Below are positions 14,371 to 27,250 of a stretch of 64,000 nucleotides of DNA, piece after piece. Every line of letters begins with the position of its first letter. Position 1 is the stretch's first letter. The translations under genes were made by a program, and so were the position numbers. The stretch covers positions 1,128,501 to 1,192,500 of the forward strand of contig NC_084899.1 of assembly GCF_958979055.1 (NCBI RefSeq). Reading direction: 5' to 3'. A model generated the notes under the pieces. It saw only the letters and a program-made list of their open reading frames with translations, was not told the DNA's origin and did not search any database. This DNA comes from Alnus glutinosa (Eukaryota; Streptophyta; Magnoliopsida; Fagales; Betulaceae).

Positions 14371-14754
14371 AGGTTTCGAACCAACGTAAATGAGTTAGGA
14401 TGCAGGAGCTTTCTTCCTGCCACGATGCCTGACACCTCTTTAGTGCGCAAGGTAACACCGAACTTGTTAGTTATTCTATAAATAACTATCAGCAGATACA
14501 AATTTATATACGCCCCCCACAAGTGCAGTTCTAGGGTGGGCACCGGTATTCTTCATACTCCAGGATTGAGGTGCATTCTTTTTCCAGTTTACTTAATGAT
14601 TTAGAAGTCTATATCTTGTATTGACCTTTGAAACCTACACTGGCATTCATGTTGAATTCCTAAGAGAGGTATTATTCTAGTGTTCCAACTTCTTCATCGT
14701 GTCGGATAATAATTTCATTTTGTACATCATACTGCTTCTTACTTCTGAGTGCCT

Positions 14755-15150
14755 GTTAATTTATTTTTATTTTTATTTTTATTAAGTAATTGAAATATCA
14801 TTAAAAGCAATAAGGTGCGCTCATGTACACAAGAAGTATACTTGCGAAAACACCCAACTATAAGGAGAAAATAGAACAAGGAAATCATGATAACTAATCA
14901 CCGAAGGAAAAACAAAAGCTGATGTCCAAACATACAAGAGTATAGAAATATAACGAATTAATTTTCTCCAAAGTCGTCTCGTGGTCCTTAAAACTTGTGT
15001 CATTTCTTTCCCTCCATATATATATTGCAAAAGACACGAAAACACAATTTTTCACTCAAAAGCACTCTGAGCGTTACCGGCAGTCTATCAATACGCATAT
15101 AAAAGTCGACTATTCGTTTAGGCATAACCCAAGACAGGGAGGGAAGAAAA
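14755..15150 (-). mobile_element. 5'-truncated L1-type LINE fragment
   Basis: On the minus strand this reads as the C-terminal end of a plant LINE reverse-transcriptase protein: peptides YIYGGKEM (a variant of the usual YIWRERN) and SYHDFLVLFSPYSWVF are recognisable, then a 3' UTR ending in ttaataaaaataaaaa at the low-coordinate side. The frame is broken and only the last part of ORF2 is present. It lies between the convergent RPA1A and PsbX genes. No clear target duplication was found. Confidence 0.7.
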
Positions 15151-15494
15151 CATCTTATAACCAATTTGAAACTTTGGATATATTCTTGATATCAAATGGT
15201 TGAAACTTTGTGGTCTTGCTACATTAGATAGACCACGTATCAGATCTTATACCCGAACTTTGTGGGTCTCTTTGTGTAGAACTGATTGCTGAGGCTGAGT
15301 GGGTTGCTTAACATTCCCAAATACTGCAGAGAATATGAAAGATGGAAATTAAATTTCAGAATTCAGTTTCCGGCTAAATTACAGCTGAACGAGTCGCATA
15401 TTACAAACATAACAGAGATCATTACTAAAAACATCAAACAGATACATGGAACTGAAAATCAATAAATTTCCAGGATTCACAGAATTGTTCTCTC

Positions 15495-15860
15495 TCAGCT
15501 CCGCTTGACTGGGTCAAAGTTGGAGACACCAACGACAGCACCAATTATCACAGTAAGCACGACTCCACCGGCCGCAATACTGAGCAAGAAGTTCTTGAGG
15601 GATGGAGAAACCCCAGAGCCAGCAGCCTCAGCCACCTCTGGTATCACCATGGAAGCCGTCAGCGCAGCTGCGGTGAGTCCTGTGACTGCCTTCTCCTTCA
15701 GAGAAGCCCTCACTTGAACCCTCCCACTTGATTTTGATGCAGCTAACGCCTTTGAGGGCCTCACTGGAAGTGGCCTGAGGAAGGCCTCTGAGGATGGAAC
15801 CCTCTTTTGGCTGGCATAGGTTAATGGCATTGCCATTGAGACCGCAGATGTTGAAGCCAT
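15495..15860 (-). CDS. PSBX: Photosystem II reaction-centre protein X, chloroplast precursor
   Basis: One exon of 121 residues. The first 79 residues are a bipartite transit sequence: a Ser/Ala/Lys-rich stromal-targeting part, then a hydrophobic thylakoid-targeting segment ([20 protein letters not shown]) ending in an AxA-like cleavage site. The predicted mature protein (about 42 residues, [20 protein letters not shown]...) has one membrane helix and ends SNFDPVKRS, the signature of PsbX. PsbX is a low-mass subunit of PSII near cytochrome b559. In plants it is nuclear-encoded and inserts spontaneously into thylakoids. It converges with RPA1A, as in Arabidopsis (At2g06510/At2g06520). Light-type promoter motifs lie 160-225 bases upstream. 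Confidence 0.97.
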   Translation of the reverse strand: MASTSAVSMAMPLTYASQKRVPSSEAFLRPLPVRPSKALAASKSSGRVQVRASLKEKAVTGLTAAALTASMVIPEVAEAAGSGVSPSLKNFLLSIAAGGVVLTVIIGAVVGVSNFDPVKRS

Positions 15861-16018
15861 ATCTCACTCTTTTACTTCTCTTCCCTCTCCGTTCCCGCTG
15901 CTTCTTTATGTGATTAAGTTGATTGACAAGGTTTTGATGCGAGTTTTTGAGAGGGAATGGGTGGACTTGGATAGAGGTGGGTGGAACAAGGAGGGGAATG
16001 AGAGGTCGAAATATTTTG

Positions 16019-16085
16019 TCATCTTTATCTCTGTCCTACGTGGCAGCTTCTCCAGTTGGAGCCGTGGATAAGGTTATCTTATTGG
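16019..16085 (-). promoter_or_regulatory. Candidate light-responsive module of the PsbX promoter
   Basis: Read on the minus strand towards PsbX, this stretch has CCAAT, then facing I-box cores (GATAAC/GATAAG forming the palindrome gataaggttatc), then a G-box-like GCCACGTA, then another GATAAAG. I-box plus G-box pairs are typical of photosynthesis gene promoters. The placement is about 160-225 bases before the ATG. Function is inferred. Confidence 0.4.
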
Positions 16086-17794
16086 CCCAATCACCATCAA
16101 GCTTGAGAATTTGTTTAGGTTTCTCATAGTTTGCCTTGTCGCTAATAATGGTGCCAATCGCTAATGATAGTACGGGTCGGGCTTTCCTAGATGTGATTGG
16201 GTCCAGCCCACGTCATGTTGGGCCGAAACTCAACAAACTCGTCCATTTTAAAAGGACGGTTGTAGTTTTTGATAATAAATGCGAATTAGGATCCCCGCAA
16301 CAGAGACTAGAGAGAGAGGATTTTGGGGCCTACCTTCTTTGGATAGTTTGTCGGTCGTGGAAATCATGTTAAAAGTACCACTCCTACGTCATCTGATTTC
16401 TCTCCCGATAATGATTTAACGTGATATTGGTTCAGCCTAATTTGAACAGGAAAAGAAAAACTAATCAAATTGCAATCCCTATTAAAATTGGTTACTGGAG
16501 TTGTTGTCTACGTGGTGTCTAAGAAGCATTCACGACAAGGTAAAGGAGTAACAATGTCGCTACAGCCTCTGATTTCAACAATATTGCAACCTGGAATAAT
16601 GCAAAGCCATCGTCCACAAAGTAAATGCAGATGTTGAATTCATTCATTTTAGCCCACCAACAATTCTACACCTAATCCGCCACAACTTGTTTCAACCAAC
16701 AAAGCAACGCACAGCCAAACAACACGAAATATAATTTTATCTCATATTTCAATTAAAATTTCACGTATTGAGCCTTTAACGGTCTTTTAGATTTGATCTT
16801 TTCTTGTAGTCAAGAGGCCGAATTCCAAATACAAATTCCAAATACAAACGTTAACAAAACAATATAACACCTTTGATATCATCATTGCAGATAATATGTT
16901 CACCCCATATTCTATTTCGTTACTGGCATGTGCAGCTTTAATCTGTCTTCCATCATTTTGGATGCTACAAGAGTTGGACTGGCTTTTGCAGCTTTAACGC
17001 ATTAGTCAAAAAATTGAATCGGTTACTGCCGACGTAATAAATGTCATGTAGACTGACACTCTATACAAAAAAAATTGTAGTACTCTTAATAGCACTATAT
17101 AGTGATTAAGGTTTGGCCTGTGTTCGTAGTGGCAAAAGTTTTGGAACATGCATGTAGCAAATATGTTAACAAAGCCTTGCCTCTGAGCTACGACCATATA
17201 AGAAGCAGGAGAATAATGATAAGCCAGAATACCCGCATCTTTGAAATTGAATAAACATGAACTCATCCTAAACTTGTAATAGACAATTTTTGAAAAACAT
17301 AACAATCAGGATTTTCAACAATTCGTGATCACTTTGATGCGGCTCTTTTCCTTACAACCAGCCGGAGAATGTCGCAATTTTTGTTCATTTTACAGGAGGT
17401 AAGAACTGAGATCCAGCTTGAATCATCATTCTTCCTTGAGATGAATTACAACAAATCCTGCTCTTTGCTTTACAAACCACAGAGACTAGGAATTCACCTC
17501 GCATGCACCTGTCCTCTACAGAGGGATGAAAAATTCAAGATTAGTTACAATTCAATTGATTCAGAACTGTTAGTGATGACATTTCCAGCTAAGAAAATCT
17601 TGCAAACAAAAATCAAGTTATGAATTTGCTTTTGACTTTTAACATATGGTCAGTACGAGAGCAACAAAAACCTCAAAAGTCTATTCCGTAGCATGTTGAC
17701 GTAGTAATGCCAATCAGTCTTTGTTAAAAAAATAATAATAATAAATGAATTCCAAAGGCTTTGTGATTTCTAGCATTACTTTATCCAGATAAAT
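16086..17794. other. PsbX-MSL10 intergenic region, no gene recognised
   Basis: AT-rich sequence with no supported open frame. A stretch near 16,725-16,785 (tctcatatttcaattaaaat) resembles the widespread repeat seen again near 51,420 and 59,930. Nothing else stands out. Confidence 0.4.
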
Positions 17795-17930
17795 AAATAG
17801 GCATTTTATTGAAAGAGAGGAAAATGATGAAGTATACAAGAAGTCTACTAGATAACTCCTAAAAATTTACAATCCAAAGTTTAAGAGATCAAAAAATTAT
17901 AGGAAAGATGTAGAATGAACACTGCCTAAG
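17795..17930 (-). mobile_element. LINE 3'-end fragment
   Basis: The sequence tttattgaaagagaggaaaa followed by gtatacaagaagtctacta resembles the 3' UTR of plant L1 elements (as at 14.8 kb), in minus orientation, just downstream of the MSL10 gene. It is short and diverged. Confidence 0.4.
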
Positions 17931-18129
17931 ACAAACCTCCAGTCATAAAAAGTTTTCAGGATTTAAGATTTAATCAGGGACGAAAGTAAGTTCAACTCTG
18001 ATGCAAGAATTTGATCATTATTGCCACAGAATCTTTATCTGCGGTATCAGAAGCCATGCATGCAGTGTTAGAAATATCAGAGAAGAAGCGCAAACCTGCA
18101 GCAGAGGAAAATTTTTGCACAAAGAATCG

Positions 18130-21100
18130 TCACCCCAGAGGTTGAAATGCTGGAGGAGCTGAGTCAACATATCTGAGATGAACTTCTTGAGGCAGCAGAT
18201 GATACTTAATACCAAGCTCTTCAAAAATTTTCTTCAGCTCTAAGAGTAGTTCGGATCTCCGACTGTTCTTATCCCCATAGTTCTGAAAGTTTATGGTGTG
18301 TGTGACGTAAAGACCCATTTTCATCTTGTTTACATTCTCAATCTCCTTAACAACCACATTATGGCCAGGACGCCAGTGTTGAGGCTTGCTCTCCAAGTAC
18401 CTGAAGTTTTAAGGACAGCCATCTCTAATCAACAAAGTATTTCTTAATCCCAAAAAAATGGAAACAAAGGGAACATAACACGGAAATTGAGCTGTACTGT
18501 CAGTATTGGAAAACCATTAGTTCATCATTATGTTTGATCAGATCTAAACATCTCTGCCTTTTGAGATCAACTAGTGTTTGAACATATCAGAAACATGAAG
18601 ATGAGCCCCCCACCAATGTTAATGCAGCATACTTAAGATAATTAGAGTTGACTTACGTTTTTATTCTCCCTTTTAGGGCTCCAATACTCTCAATGGAAGT
18701 AGAAACATCTACCGCAAATTCAACAGAATCACTCATTTCTGGGCTCCTGTAAAAGTTGCTGATCGGTTTGGTAGACAGAACCGAATTTGGATAGAATATT
18801 TTCTCATTGTCATATTTCAAGAAGACTGTTGTCAAAATGTTCATCTCTTCAACAACCATCTGTGAGGTAGAAATACGTCATGCATAGTCACCCAGATCTA
18901 ATAGATTAAAATTCATTCTTAGGATAAGGGAGTTACCTGCACTCCATCAACAACACAACGGTCCCCTACATCAAATGGGTGCATCACAAATACAAATATG
19001 ATGGCTTCAAACATGGTCTTGGCACTATTACCAAACATAAACGCCACAAGTAGAAGTTGAGAAGAAATGAAGACAAGGATTTGGGTTGTTAAAAATCCCA
19101 TCATAAGTAACCCCACAATAAGGGCCACAATAAGCACAATCACTGAAGCAATCTTGTTCAGCTCCTCTATGGCTGTTTTGGTATCATTCAAGGAATGTGC
19201 CAGTGATTTGCGTTCGAGGTAAACATTCACCTGCAACCAAGAATGATGTTATAAGAGCCATGATTTGAAATTTCCCCTACCACAGTTTCACTACTGTGAA
19301 ATGGAAATATAAAAAGTTGTCATAGACAGACTCTACTCCCCTAACTAATGTTCAAAATCTAAGGTCATGCAAAAGAGAAGGTTCTGAGAGTTACAACCAC
19401 ATGTATCTGAGAACTTAGTGGACATAGAGATACTTGAATTTATCTTGTTGAACAATGTAATAATTTTTTTGTTGTATTTAACATCATTCCAAATTTTCAG
19501 TTGTACACATCACTCTGAAATATTATTGGCGTGCAAATAGTCATCAAGAGGTGTTTGAGAAAGATTTCATGTTTCGATGATAAAAGTTCTGGGGAAGTCC
19601 GGGCTCGAGCAAAACATTTAGAAAAAATCAGATATTAGGAAGGGCCCGTTGATCTGATAGGAAAAACAACTTGATAGAGAACTTACCAACCAGTTCTTTA
19701 AAAATTTTCTCTTGATCTTTCTGGTTTCTGCTGCTCCTTCAATCAGTGGTAGCAAATTGTCCACCTCCTCCTTTTTCATGAAGCGCAAGAGGTCCTCCTC
19801 ATCAATGTACCTATAGTACGTAATTTGACAGAGTTGTTAGGGAGACAATTCAGAAACAAATAAGTCATCAGAAAATTGTAGGAACTTTTACAAGATGACA
19901 TTCTCACTTGCTTCTAGGCTTCGCTACATTATTGAAAATCCGATAAGCAGCAGCCTGTGCTTCCCACTCGCTAGTGATCTCCTCATCTTTTTGCTCACTC
20001 TCATCATCATCATCAAAATTATCTAGTGTGTTTGAGATGGTAGACAGTCCAGAACCTCTTATGACACTAACTAATCCTTTCATGGTCCAAGCAGAAATTT
20101 TCTCTTGCTTCATTCTTTTGAGCTTGTCTACATCAATCACCTCTTCTTTCCCCTCACCCTTTGCTTTCTTCATATCCCTAAAACTCAATTGCCCCGCACT
20201 TGCTGAGGTCCCAACCTTTTCTGCCATCTCCATCAGCGGAGGCCCTGAAAGGGTCCTAAGCACATACTGATGAAAGATTGATTCTTGAATCCGGTCAAAG
20301 AATCTCGTGCACTGGAAAGAAGTAGACAGTAACTTCACTAACAGATTCTTCACAAGCCATATAGCTGCCCCAATAAGGCAAGCAGCAAGAGCCCTCGTGA
20401 TATAATTTAGAACCTGAGATGTTTTCCTCGATCTTTTTACCCCCCTACTCAACAACAAACCCCATGCTAGTAGAACCAAACACAACCATACAAAAACTTG
20501 AACACTCCTCTTCAACCCGTACACAAAATACAAAACATTCTTTTTAAGCAAGAAGTTCCTTTCAATCAAGAAAACCAAAACATTAATGAACCACCCAGTG
20601 AACAATCTACCACAGAAGATTACCAACACTAGCACACTCAATTTCCACAGTTCCAAACCCCAAATCACACTGTTATGCAATTTGTCAACAGCTAAGCTAG
20701 AAACCAAAAACCCCATAATACACACAAACGCAATCCACTCAACCAAGACCGTCATTTTCAACTTCTTACCTATTTTCTCTCGCACTTTAAGATTGGCCGA
20801 CTTGTACACCTCATCGTCATCTTCGTCCTCTCCTCCTGGCGATCCGATCAACGGCGTTCTGGGTGTAATTGGTGCTGACTTCAAGTTATCCCGTGGAGTA
20901 CTAACACTGACTCTGTGGCTTGGGGAAGCGACATTCGGTGAGTTCCTATTACGGGTATTCACCAACTCGGCCTTCTCTTTCGCCAAATTGGCATCACCAG
21001 CATACGATGGCTCCACCAATCTCGACTTGGGCTTCGAGAACGCCGATTGCGCAAGCGATTTTCTTCGCGTTAAGGTCTCATTTGGGATCTTCGGAGGCTT

Positions 21101-21379
21101 ATTAGGAGTCGGACTTGGGGCCGGAGAAGTAGTGGCTGTAAATGTAGACGTTTGGGCTCGGCTTTTGAGATCCTGCAGCTCTGTTAGCTCCAAGTTTGAA
21201 CCTTTATTCGATTTCGGAGAAGACCCAAACCGGGAATTCTTTGAAACAGTGTAGGAACTGCTATCTTTGCAGGGGACGAAAGCTTCTTCGGTACCCAGAA
21301 TCTGCACAACGACCTCGTTTGTTCCTTTCTTCTCTGTCACGCCATTTTCTCCCTCCATGGAGAGAGCTTTCCTTGGCAC
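18130..21379 (-). CDS. MSL10: Mechanosensitive channel of small conductance-like, MSL10 type
   Basis: Five exons on the minus strand: 21379-19908, 19810-19687, 19230-18937, 18859-18657 and 18400-18130. They join in frame to 787 residues; a second ATG at 21358 would give 780 and looks equally good. The long hydrophilic, Ser/Pro-rich N terminus is cytoplasmic. Six hydrophobic segments follow: four in exon 1 (for example LKMTVLVEWIAFVCIMGFLV and VQVFVWLCLVLLAWGLLLS) and two in exon 3. The pore-proximal MscS signature MHPFDVGDRCVVDG ends exon 3. The C-terminal beta domain contains FYPNSVLSTKPISNFYRSPE and YLESKPQHW. MSL10 is a plasma-membrane, stretch-gated anion-preferring channel whose N terminus also signals cell death in Arabidopsis. 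Architecture and exon breaks fit the MSL4-MSL10 clade; the exact paralogue is inferred. Confidence 0.94.
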
Positions 21380-22122
21380 TGTTACAAAGCTCTAATCTTT
21401 TGCAATTTCAGTCACTCAGCCTGTAGCTTTTACGAATTTTCCCGGGGAAAAAAAAAATCCCGCTCATAAATCAGAAACAACGCGCTACTAACTAGTGGTT
21501 CTAATCCAGGACTTAGCTAAGAGGGAGCATAATGGTCGGTTTGCCTAGCAGGAAAGTTCTGAATAAAAAAATAGAAAAAGAAAAAAGAAAAAAGAGAATA
21601 AGAATAATCGGGATCTTACCACGTCTATTTCAATTTGCCAAGTGATTCTTATGATTAACTAGGAAAACAGAGTGACACAGAGGAATAACCTTTTTATCTG
21701 TTTATAAGACGCAACTCGATGTTTGATGAGGCAAAAACCTGTTTTGTTTCACCCAGAAGCCGGCGCTAATGAAGCAAAGTGTTGGGTTAAGAAAGAGCAG
21801 CGAGGGACAATAGTAGGGCGAGCCGCCATGAAGTTGCTTGTGTTGGGTCAATATATAAAAGGAAAAGAGAAGGAGATAGAAGAAAAAAAAAACGTGGGCT
21901 GCGTTTGTTGCTGACTGCTGAGGGTTGAGGAAGGTGAATAGGCAGGCTTTCCAATTCTAGCAGGATCTGTGTGTTCCCGGCTGAGAGTATTTAAATCCCA
22001 CCCTACTACAACTTGTCAACTACGGCTCCGTTTATTAATGTTTGTATAATTGTATTTGAAAAATGAGGACCTATGAATGGTAGAACCTACCTGCATGGAT
22101 CTACCAATCTTAAGTTGTGTAA

Positions 22123-22539
22123 ATTTTTTTTTTGAACAGTGCCATCTTCTTCTTCCATTCAAACCAAAGGAAACAACTCCCCGAAAGGGGTACAACCAGG
22201 GAAGAAAACATTACAATCAAGGCACCAATAACAAATCAAACGCCCAAAGGCGAGAAACAGGTCGAAAGGCCGTTGGAGTGAGCAGAGATGAAGAATCTCT
22301 GCCCACAAAACCAGGAAAACCTGGTTTGAAGCAGCTACCCACCGGTAGACTGTGATTACAAGCTGGAATATACAAACAAAACCCAACACATACAGAAAAA
22401 ACACAAACAGAAACCCAGACAGCAGACTCCAGCAAGAAACGACTGCCGGAGACGGCGCGTGTAAAACACGCCCCCTCGCCGGGAACCTTCCAAGCAACAG
22501 ACGACTTCCACAAGCTGAGATCGGCATCTTCCGAGACCG
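22123..22539 (-). mobile_element. 5'-truncated LINE-like retroposon upstream of MSL10
   Basis: The flanks aagttgtgtaa (22,112-22,122) and aagttgtgcaa (22,540-22,550) form an 11-bp duplication with one mismatch. A T run directly after the left flank is the poly-A tail of a minus-strand insert of about 417 bp. The body is GC-richer than its surroundings and similar in style to the insert at 2.9-3.9 kb. Open frames in it are not supported as genes. Confidence 0.65.
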
Positions 22540-22559
22540 AAGTTGTGCAACGAGTACAT

Positions 22560-24770
22560 CACATTGCATTTATGTCTTTATAGGAGATATAAGTGACAAT
22601 AATCTTCGTAACTTAAAATGTTGTGGTTCATTCGCTTGCTAACGAAGCATTACACGTAAGCAATGAGTAATAATTTTTTTAAAAAACCTCACGTATTTCA
22701 GATATTATCTTTGTTGAGCGTTATGCTTAATTCATATATATATAAAATGTGCTCGGTTCCAATAATAAAAAAAAAAAAAAAAAAAGTGACAATAATTTTA
22801 AATATTTTGTGCTTTAAGTTGTTTGTTAATGTTTTTATTTTGAAAAAAAAAAAGAAAAAAAAAACACACTTTAACAAACAAACTGGATCCTTTTTACACA
22901 ATTGCATTTAATAGTATATGTGACGTATCACTCTATTCAAAATTTTGCCAGTATATGTATCATTGAATCTGTAAAACTTTTAATTCTTCATTTCAAATTT
23001 CAATACAACGCTTTTAAGTTTTGAATTGAAGTTTCTTTTAAATTGGGTCGAAAGAATTTCTTCCATTCTATTTTATAAATTTGACATATGTAAAAGTGAT
23101 TCTCACATCTTCAAAAGTAACAATAGTTTTATAGACCAAGTTAGAGGAGATTCCTCTACCCCAATTTAAAGAAAATTTATGTTGTTGTGTTTTATCATCA
23201 TAAAAAAACTAAAAAAAAAAAAAAAAAAACTACTTCATATATATTAAATTATCTTACTAGTATTATAACTATATTACAACGTGCATGCATTATGCAAAGA
23301 TGCTAATTCTGTAAAGTAAAAAACAGCCAAATTTTGTCGGATGCCAATAGAGAAGGTTAAGTAATGGTATGTGCCATGTGGTAAGCTAGAGGGGTTGACT
23401 TTGGCAGAGCTGGAGCCCGACATTATGTGGCTGCTGAGTTGGTGTTGAATCTGTTGATAAATAATTAAGTATTTAAGTATATATGATGAGGCAATTGACC
23501 ACATCACTAATCTTATCACCCTTCAACAAACATCCTTTCATATAACAAGAATGTAGGCCCATTAACCTTTTCAAATGATTCAAATTTAAGATTTTTTTTT
23601 TTTTTTTTTCTTTTACAAATGAGTTTGGCATAAATTAAGGAGATTCCAAAATTAGAAATAACGAGCATGTTTGGGTAAGAATTTTTTTTTAAATATCAAA
23701 TTTCTATTTAGATTTTATTCAATATTTTTTAATTTTGTCTCAAATTTCTTAAATTATCCAAACCGAAATTAGTGGGCTTCGTATTTCGAGCTATTCAGAG
23801 CAAGTGAACAATATGGACAATGCAATTCTCCTTTTTGTGGAGTCGTTTGAATTGCAAAAAGACAAAAAACAACAGATCGAATAACAAAATTGTAAAAATT
23901 CCGACCATTCCTTAACTTTATCCTTACAACAATTTTATTTTTTCGATAGGAAAACGTTCCATTCAAGAATTCTTTTTATCGATTCTCTGTTTTTGTTTGT
24001 GTTGGAGAAATAATCAGCTCTAAAGACATGTGGGCCTAAGGTTGTGTCGGGGGCCGAGCCCGTCGGGTCGGCCCGGCCAAATCAGACCTAAGTATAAGAC
24101 CATTTGTTATCTCCAAAAAAGATACACATCCCGAGTATATCAAGATAGGCTTTTATCCCATCAAATATAGGATAAGGTACCTAATAGTATGTCATCAGCT
24201 GAAGAGGTAGTGTCCTATCCAGTTTGGACTCTACTACCCAATTTAAATTATATGAAGATAAGATTAAAGACTATGTGATATAAGACTCAAACTTCTAATC
24301 AGATTATGCTTTAAGCACTTCAGTAGTTTCATAACTCTGAAATTATTGATACTTTCCAGAAAATAAATAATTTGAACTGACTTAGGCATCAGAGTGGGCA
24401 TAGTCGGCACCTCCAACCAAGGAAGGCAATGAATTACAAGGCAACACGTCACCTTACTTGAAACTGTACCAACAGTTTGAAATCTCCTTTTGGAGCTTGA
24501 TAGTAGTAATTAACTAATTATGCCACGTGATAATTGTTTTTTAAATACAACATATGCAGGTAAATGCATGCATGTCATTTTCTAAGTTACCATGTACATT
24601 ATGCGTGATTGTAACAATTATGAATTCAACCATATCCACGTGGATCTTATGAAATGATTATATATTCAATGGGCACGTGGAAAACCATATTCATTGCCTT
24701 ATTATTATTATTTTTTTAAAAAAAAGTATGTCTTTTCGTGAGATGAATAGTGTTTTTTATTATCATATAT
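22560..24770. other. AT-rich intergenic DNA, no gene recognised
   Basis: Several poly-A and poly-T tracts (near 22,768, 22,847 and 23,590) and scattered simple sequence. A 65-codon frame on the minus strand at 23,769-23,966 contains a CPYCSLALNSSKYEAH stretch but has no recognisable family. A GC-rich patch lies near 24,047-24,080 (gccgagcccgtcgggtcggc). Nothing is supported as a gene. Confidence 0.4.
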
Positions 24771-26020
24771 ATTCCTTCCGCATGTGAATGCATAGGAACG
24801 TCAATTTTATCGGAAAGTGATGATAAAAATTGTATATTTATTTTTTAATGTTGACGTGACAGTTTTAACTAATTTTTAATTTAGTTATTTTTTTTTAAAA
24901 AAAATTAAAAGTTAATTGAGAATGCCACATCAATATTCTAAAATAATTATAAAATAAAAATATAGTATCTAAAACTAAAAAACTCGTATATGAGATTCAC
25001 CACCGGTCCACCATAGTCTACGAGATTGTCTAAATTACATGTAACTTGAACAACTAATTATACACATACAATCTCTAAGACTTGTAAAAAGCGTATACAC
25101 CAAGTAATAATTTATATATCCAGGAGTGGATCTAGCATTTAGGATTTGAGAGGTAAAATTGAAAAGAAATAATAATAATTTGAGAGGACAAAACTAAAAA
25201 AAATAAAAAAATTTAAAGGTAATTTTAATTTTTAATTTTTTTCTTTTTAAAAAAAAAACCGTGAAGCTTGGGAGGCCCAACCCCAATCCCAATGTAGCTC
25301 CGCCCTGTTAATTATCTTTCGATGCATTATTTGAGAAAAAGAATAGATCGTTGGAACTTGGAGCCCAGACCAATAATTCTGGAATGTTTTAGACCCAAAA
25401 TGAGGGAAAACCCCAAAAGAAAGCCCATTGGGTTACAGCAACATGAAAATCAACATTTTTTTTTTTTTTTTCCGAAACTTTTTTTTCCTGGGTCATACTA
25501 ATTTTTTTATTTTTTTTTATTTTTTGACTGGATCATACTATTTTAAACAAGCAGAGAAAACCAGGATTAAAAAGAAAAATCTCTACAAAGTGGTAAAAAT
25601 ATTATACAAATAACTGCAAACAAACCAAAAAAATAACCAACGAACTCTAGATAACTGTTCCATCTTCCAGTAACTCTTCAAACGAACTGGCTTTAAGTAA
25701 GATTGAAAGGAGAAAATTTCATGCGGTCTATTGAGGTCGACATTCACCCTGTGTACATTGGAGCAGCAAGTTTTAAAGTTGAACAATATTAGGCTCCAAA
25801 AGCCCTTCTTGAGTGCACAATATCCATGCTATTAAGCATGTAACCTGCAAGCTGCCGCTCATACAAATTTTGTGGATGCTGATTTCTTCTGACTCTGTTG
25901 ATATTGATGACCGCATCGGTGACAAAGCCCAACATATTCATTCCTTTTTTGTTCTTTTATTCTTTAGTGAACCTATATATAACTATGTTAACATTTGTAG
26001 TTGATAAAGGATTGCATCTG
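24770..26020. repeat. Truncated first unit of the F-box tandem array
   Basis: The sequence from about 24,770 (cacatgtgaatgcataggaa-like) to 25,820 matches, with gaps, the spacer plus 3' end of units at 27.3-30.1 kb and 30.5-33.6 kb. A second block at 25,820-26,020 (catgctattaagcatg ... gctgatttcttctgactctg) matches 30,255-30,440. The shared junction with the block suggests these pieces duplicated together. Confidence 0.65.
25585..25815 (-). pseudogene. 3' fragment of an F-box gene
   Basis: On the minus strand about 230 bases match the C-terminal part of the intact F-box gene at 32,358, including the hydrophobic tail (RWLFFWFVCSYLYNIFTT). The 5' three quarters of the gene are missing. It is a relic of an array unit. 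Confidence 0.75.
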
Positions 26021-26029
26021 ATATAGGAA

Positions 26030-27250
26030 AATGATTCGTGCACAATTCCTTACACAATTTCTCTTCAAAATTTTCTCTAAATTTAACTCAAATAATCTAC
26101 TTTTTTTTATTTTATCTATTACTTTTGAAAAACTCCATAAATCAAACTCTCTAAATATTTCTCTATTTTAACTAAATATTATATTTTATTAATTTTGAAA
26201 ATAACTACTTTAATTGTCAAAATTGATTTCCTTCTTCAACTACTTTAAATTCCCTAGCCTTCATCAAACGCCAACATTAATTCCCTTCAACAACCAGCCA
26301 AGCCACTGTGCTTTAATTACATTAATTGAACCAACAATTAGCATGGACTTTTATTGTCTTCAATAACCAGCCAAGCAACTTCATCAAATGTTCTTTAACG
26401 TCCAACAACCAGCCAAAGCCAAAGAGAGATGAACGTCTAGCGTTGTTTTTTTTTTTGATAAAGAACGTCCAACGTTGTTGTCTTGTTGAGGAGAAGATGA
26501 ATTTATTGATAATAAATAAGGCATGACAAATAACAAACAAAACAGTTGGACGTTGCTTTAATACCCATCTAGTGTCCCGGTTCAGGAAAAAGGTCGAGCA
26601 CTTGAGCTGCAACCCTTCGAAACCACAGAAAAAACCGAGCTGTTATGAACAGATTTGATACTCGTACAACCCAGAAGACCAATTAGATCTAGAACTATAA
26701 TCAGCTCAAATGACTCAAAACCCAAGTAAAGCATAAAAACTCAACAGATCAAAACCAAAATTCTAATAGCCAAAGGAAAAAACACATCATCCTCCTCAAC
26801 GTCATGGGTCTCACTGCAAACGGGGTGGAGATCCGTCGTCGTCCTCTTCATCGTTCACGCTCTCCTCCGAACTCGATCTCCTCGCTGCCATCCTCTCAGC
26901 CTCGCCGCTTCTTGCAACTCAGGTTAGGCGCATGGTCGTTGGTCTCTTGCTTATGCACTGGAGAATTGGGGTTTTCTGTGGAAAGAACTGAAGGGGAAGG
27001 TGGGAATGAAAAAAAAAATTGTTAAAAAACTCAATAGAGAATACAATTTGTGAGCTGGATTTGTAATGAGAATCTGACAAGAGATAAATTAGAGAAACAA
27101 TAAAGAGCTTGATGCATCATGCTTTCTGAAGGTATTCTCCAAATTTTAGAGAAAAGTTTGAAATAGCTAACTTGATACGGATGCTCTAAGACATATTGGT
27201 GGTATTCATGCAAGTGAGTCCATGTAAGTGGATTGTGCAGCAAACACATC
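26030..27250. other. Non-array DNA between F-box units; small ORF only
   Basis: AT-rich repeats, a stretch with repeated aaccagccaa motifs (26,280-26,420), and a 73-codon frame at 26,804-27,025 rich in Arg and Ser. That frame follows a C-rich leader and could be a captured exon, but it matches no family I know. Near 27,165-27,195 the sequence gatacggatgctctaa resembles a MITE end. Confidence 0.35.

Noticed and set aside
20586-21254. 222-codon plus-strand open frame
   Set aside because: It lies exactly opposite MSL10 exon 1, whose protein is clearly recognisable; the frame is an antisense shadow.
23769-23966. 65-codon frame with CPYCSLALNSSKYEAH as an organelle-derived gene piece
   Set aside because: I could not match it to a known plastid or mitochondrial gene, so origin is left open.
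26804-27025. 73-codon Arg/Ser-rich frame as a small gene
   Set aside because: No recognisable family, no splice or promoter support; possibly a captured exon but unproven.
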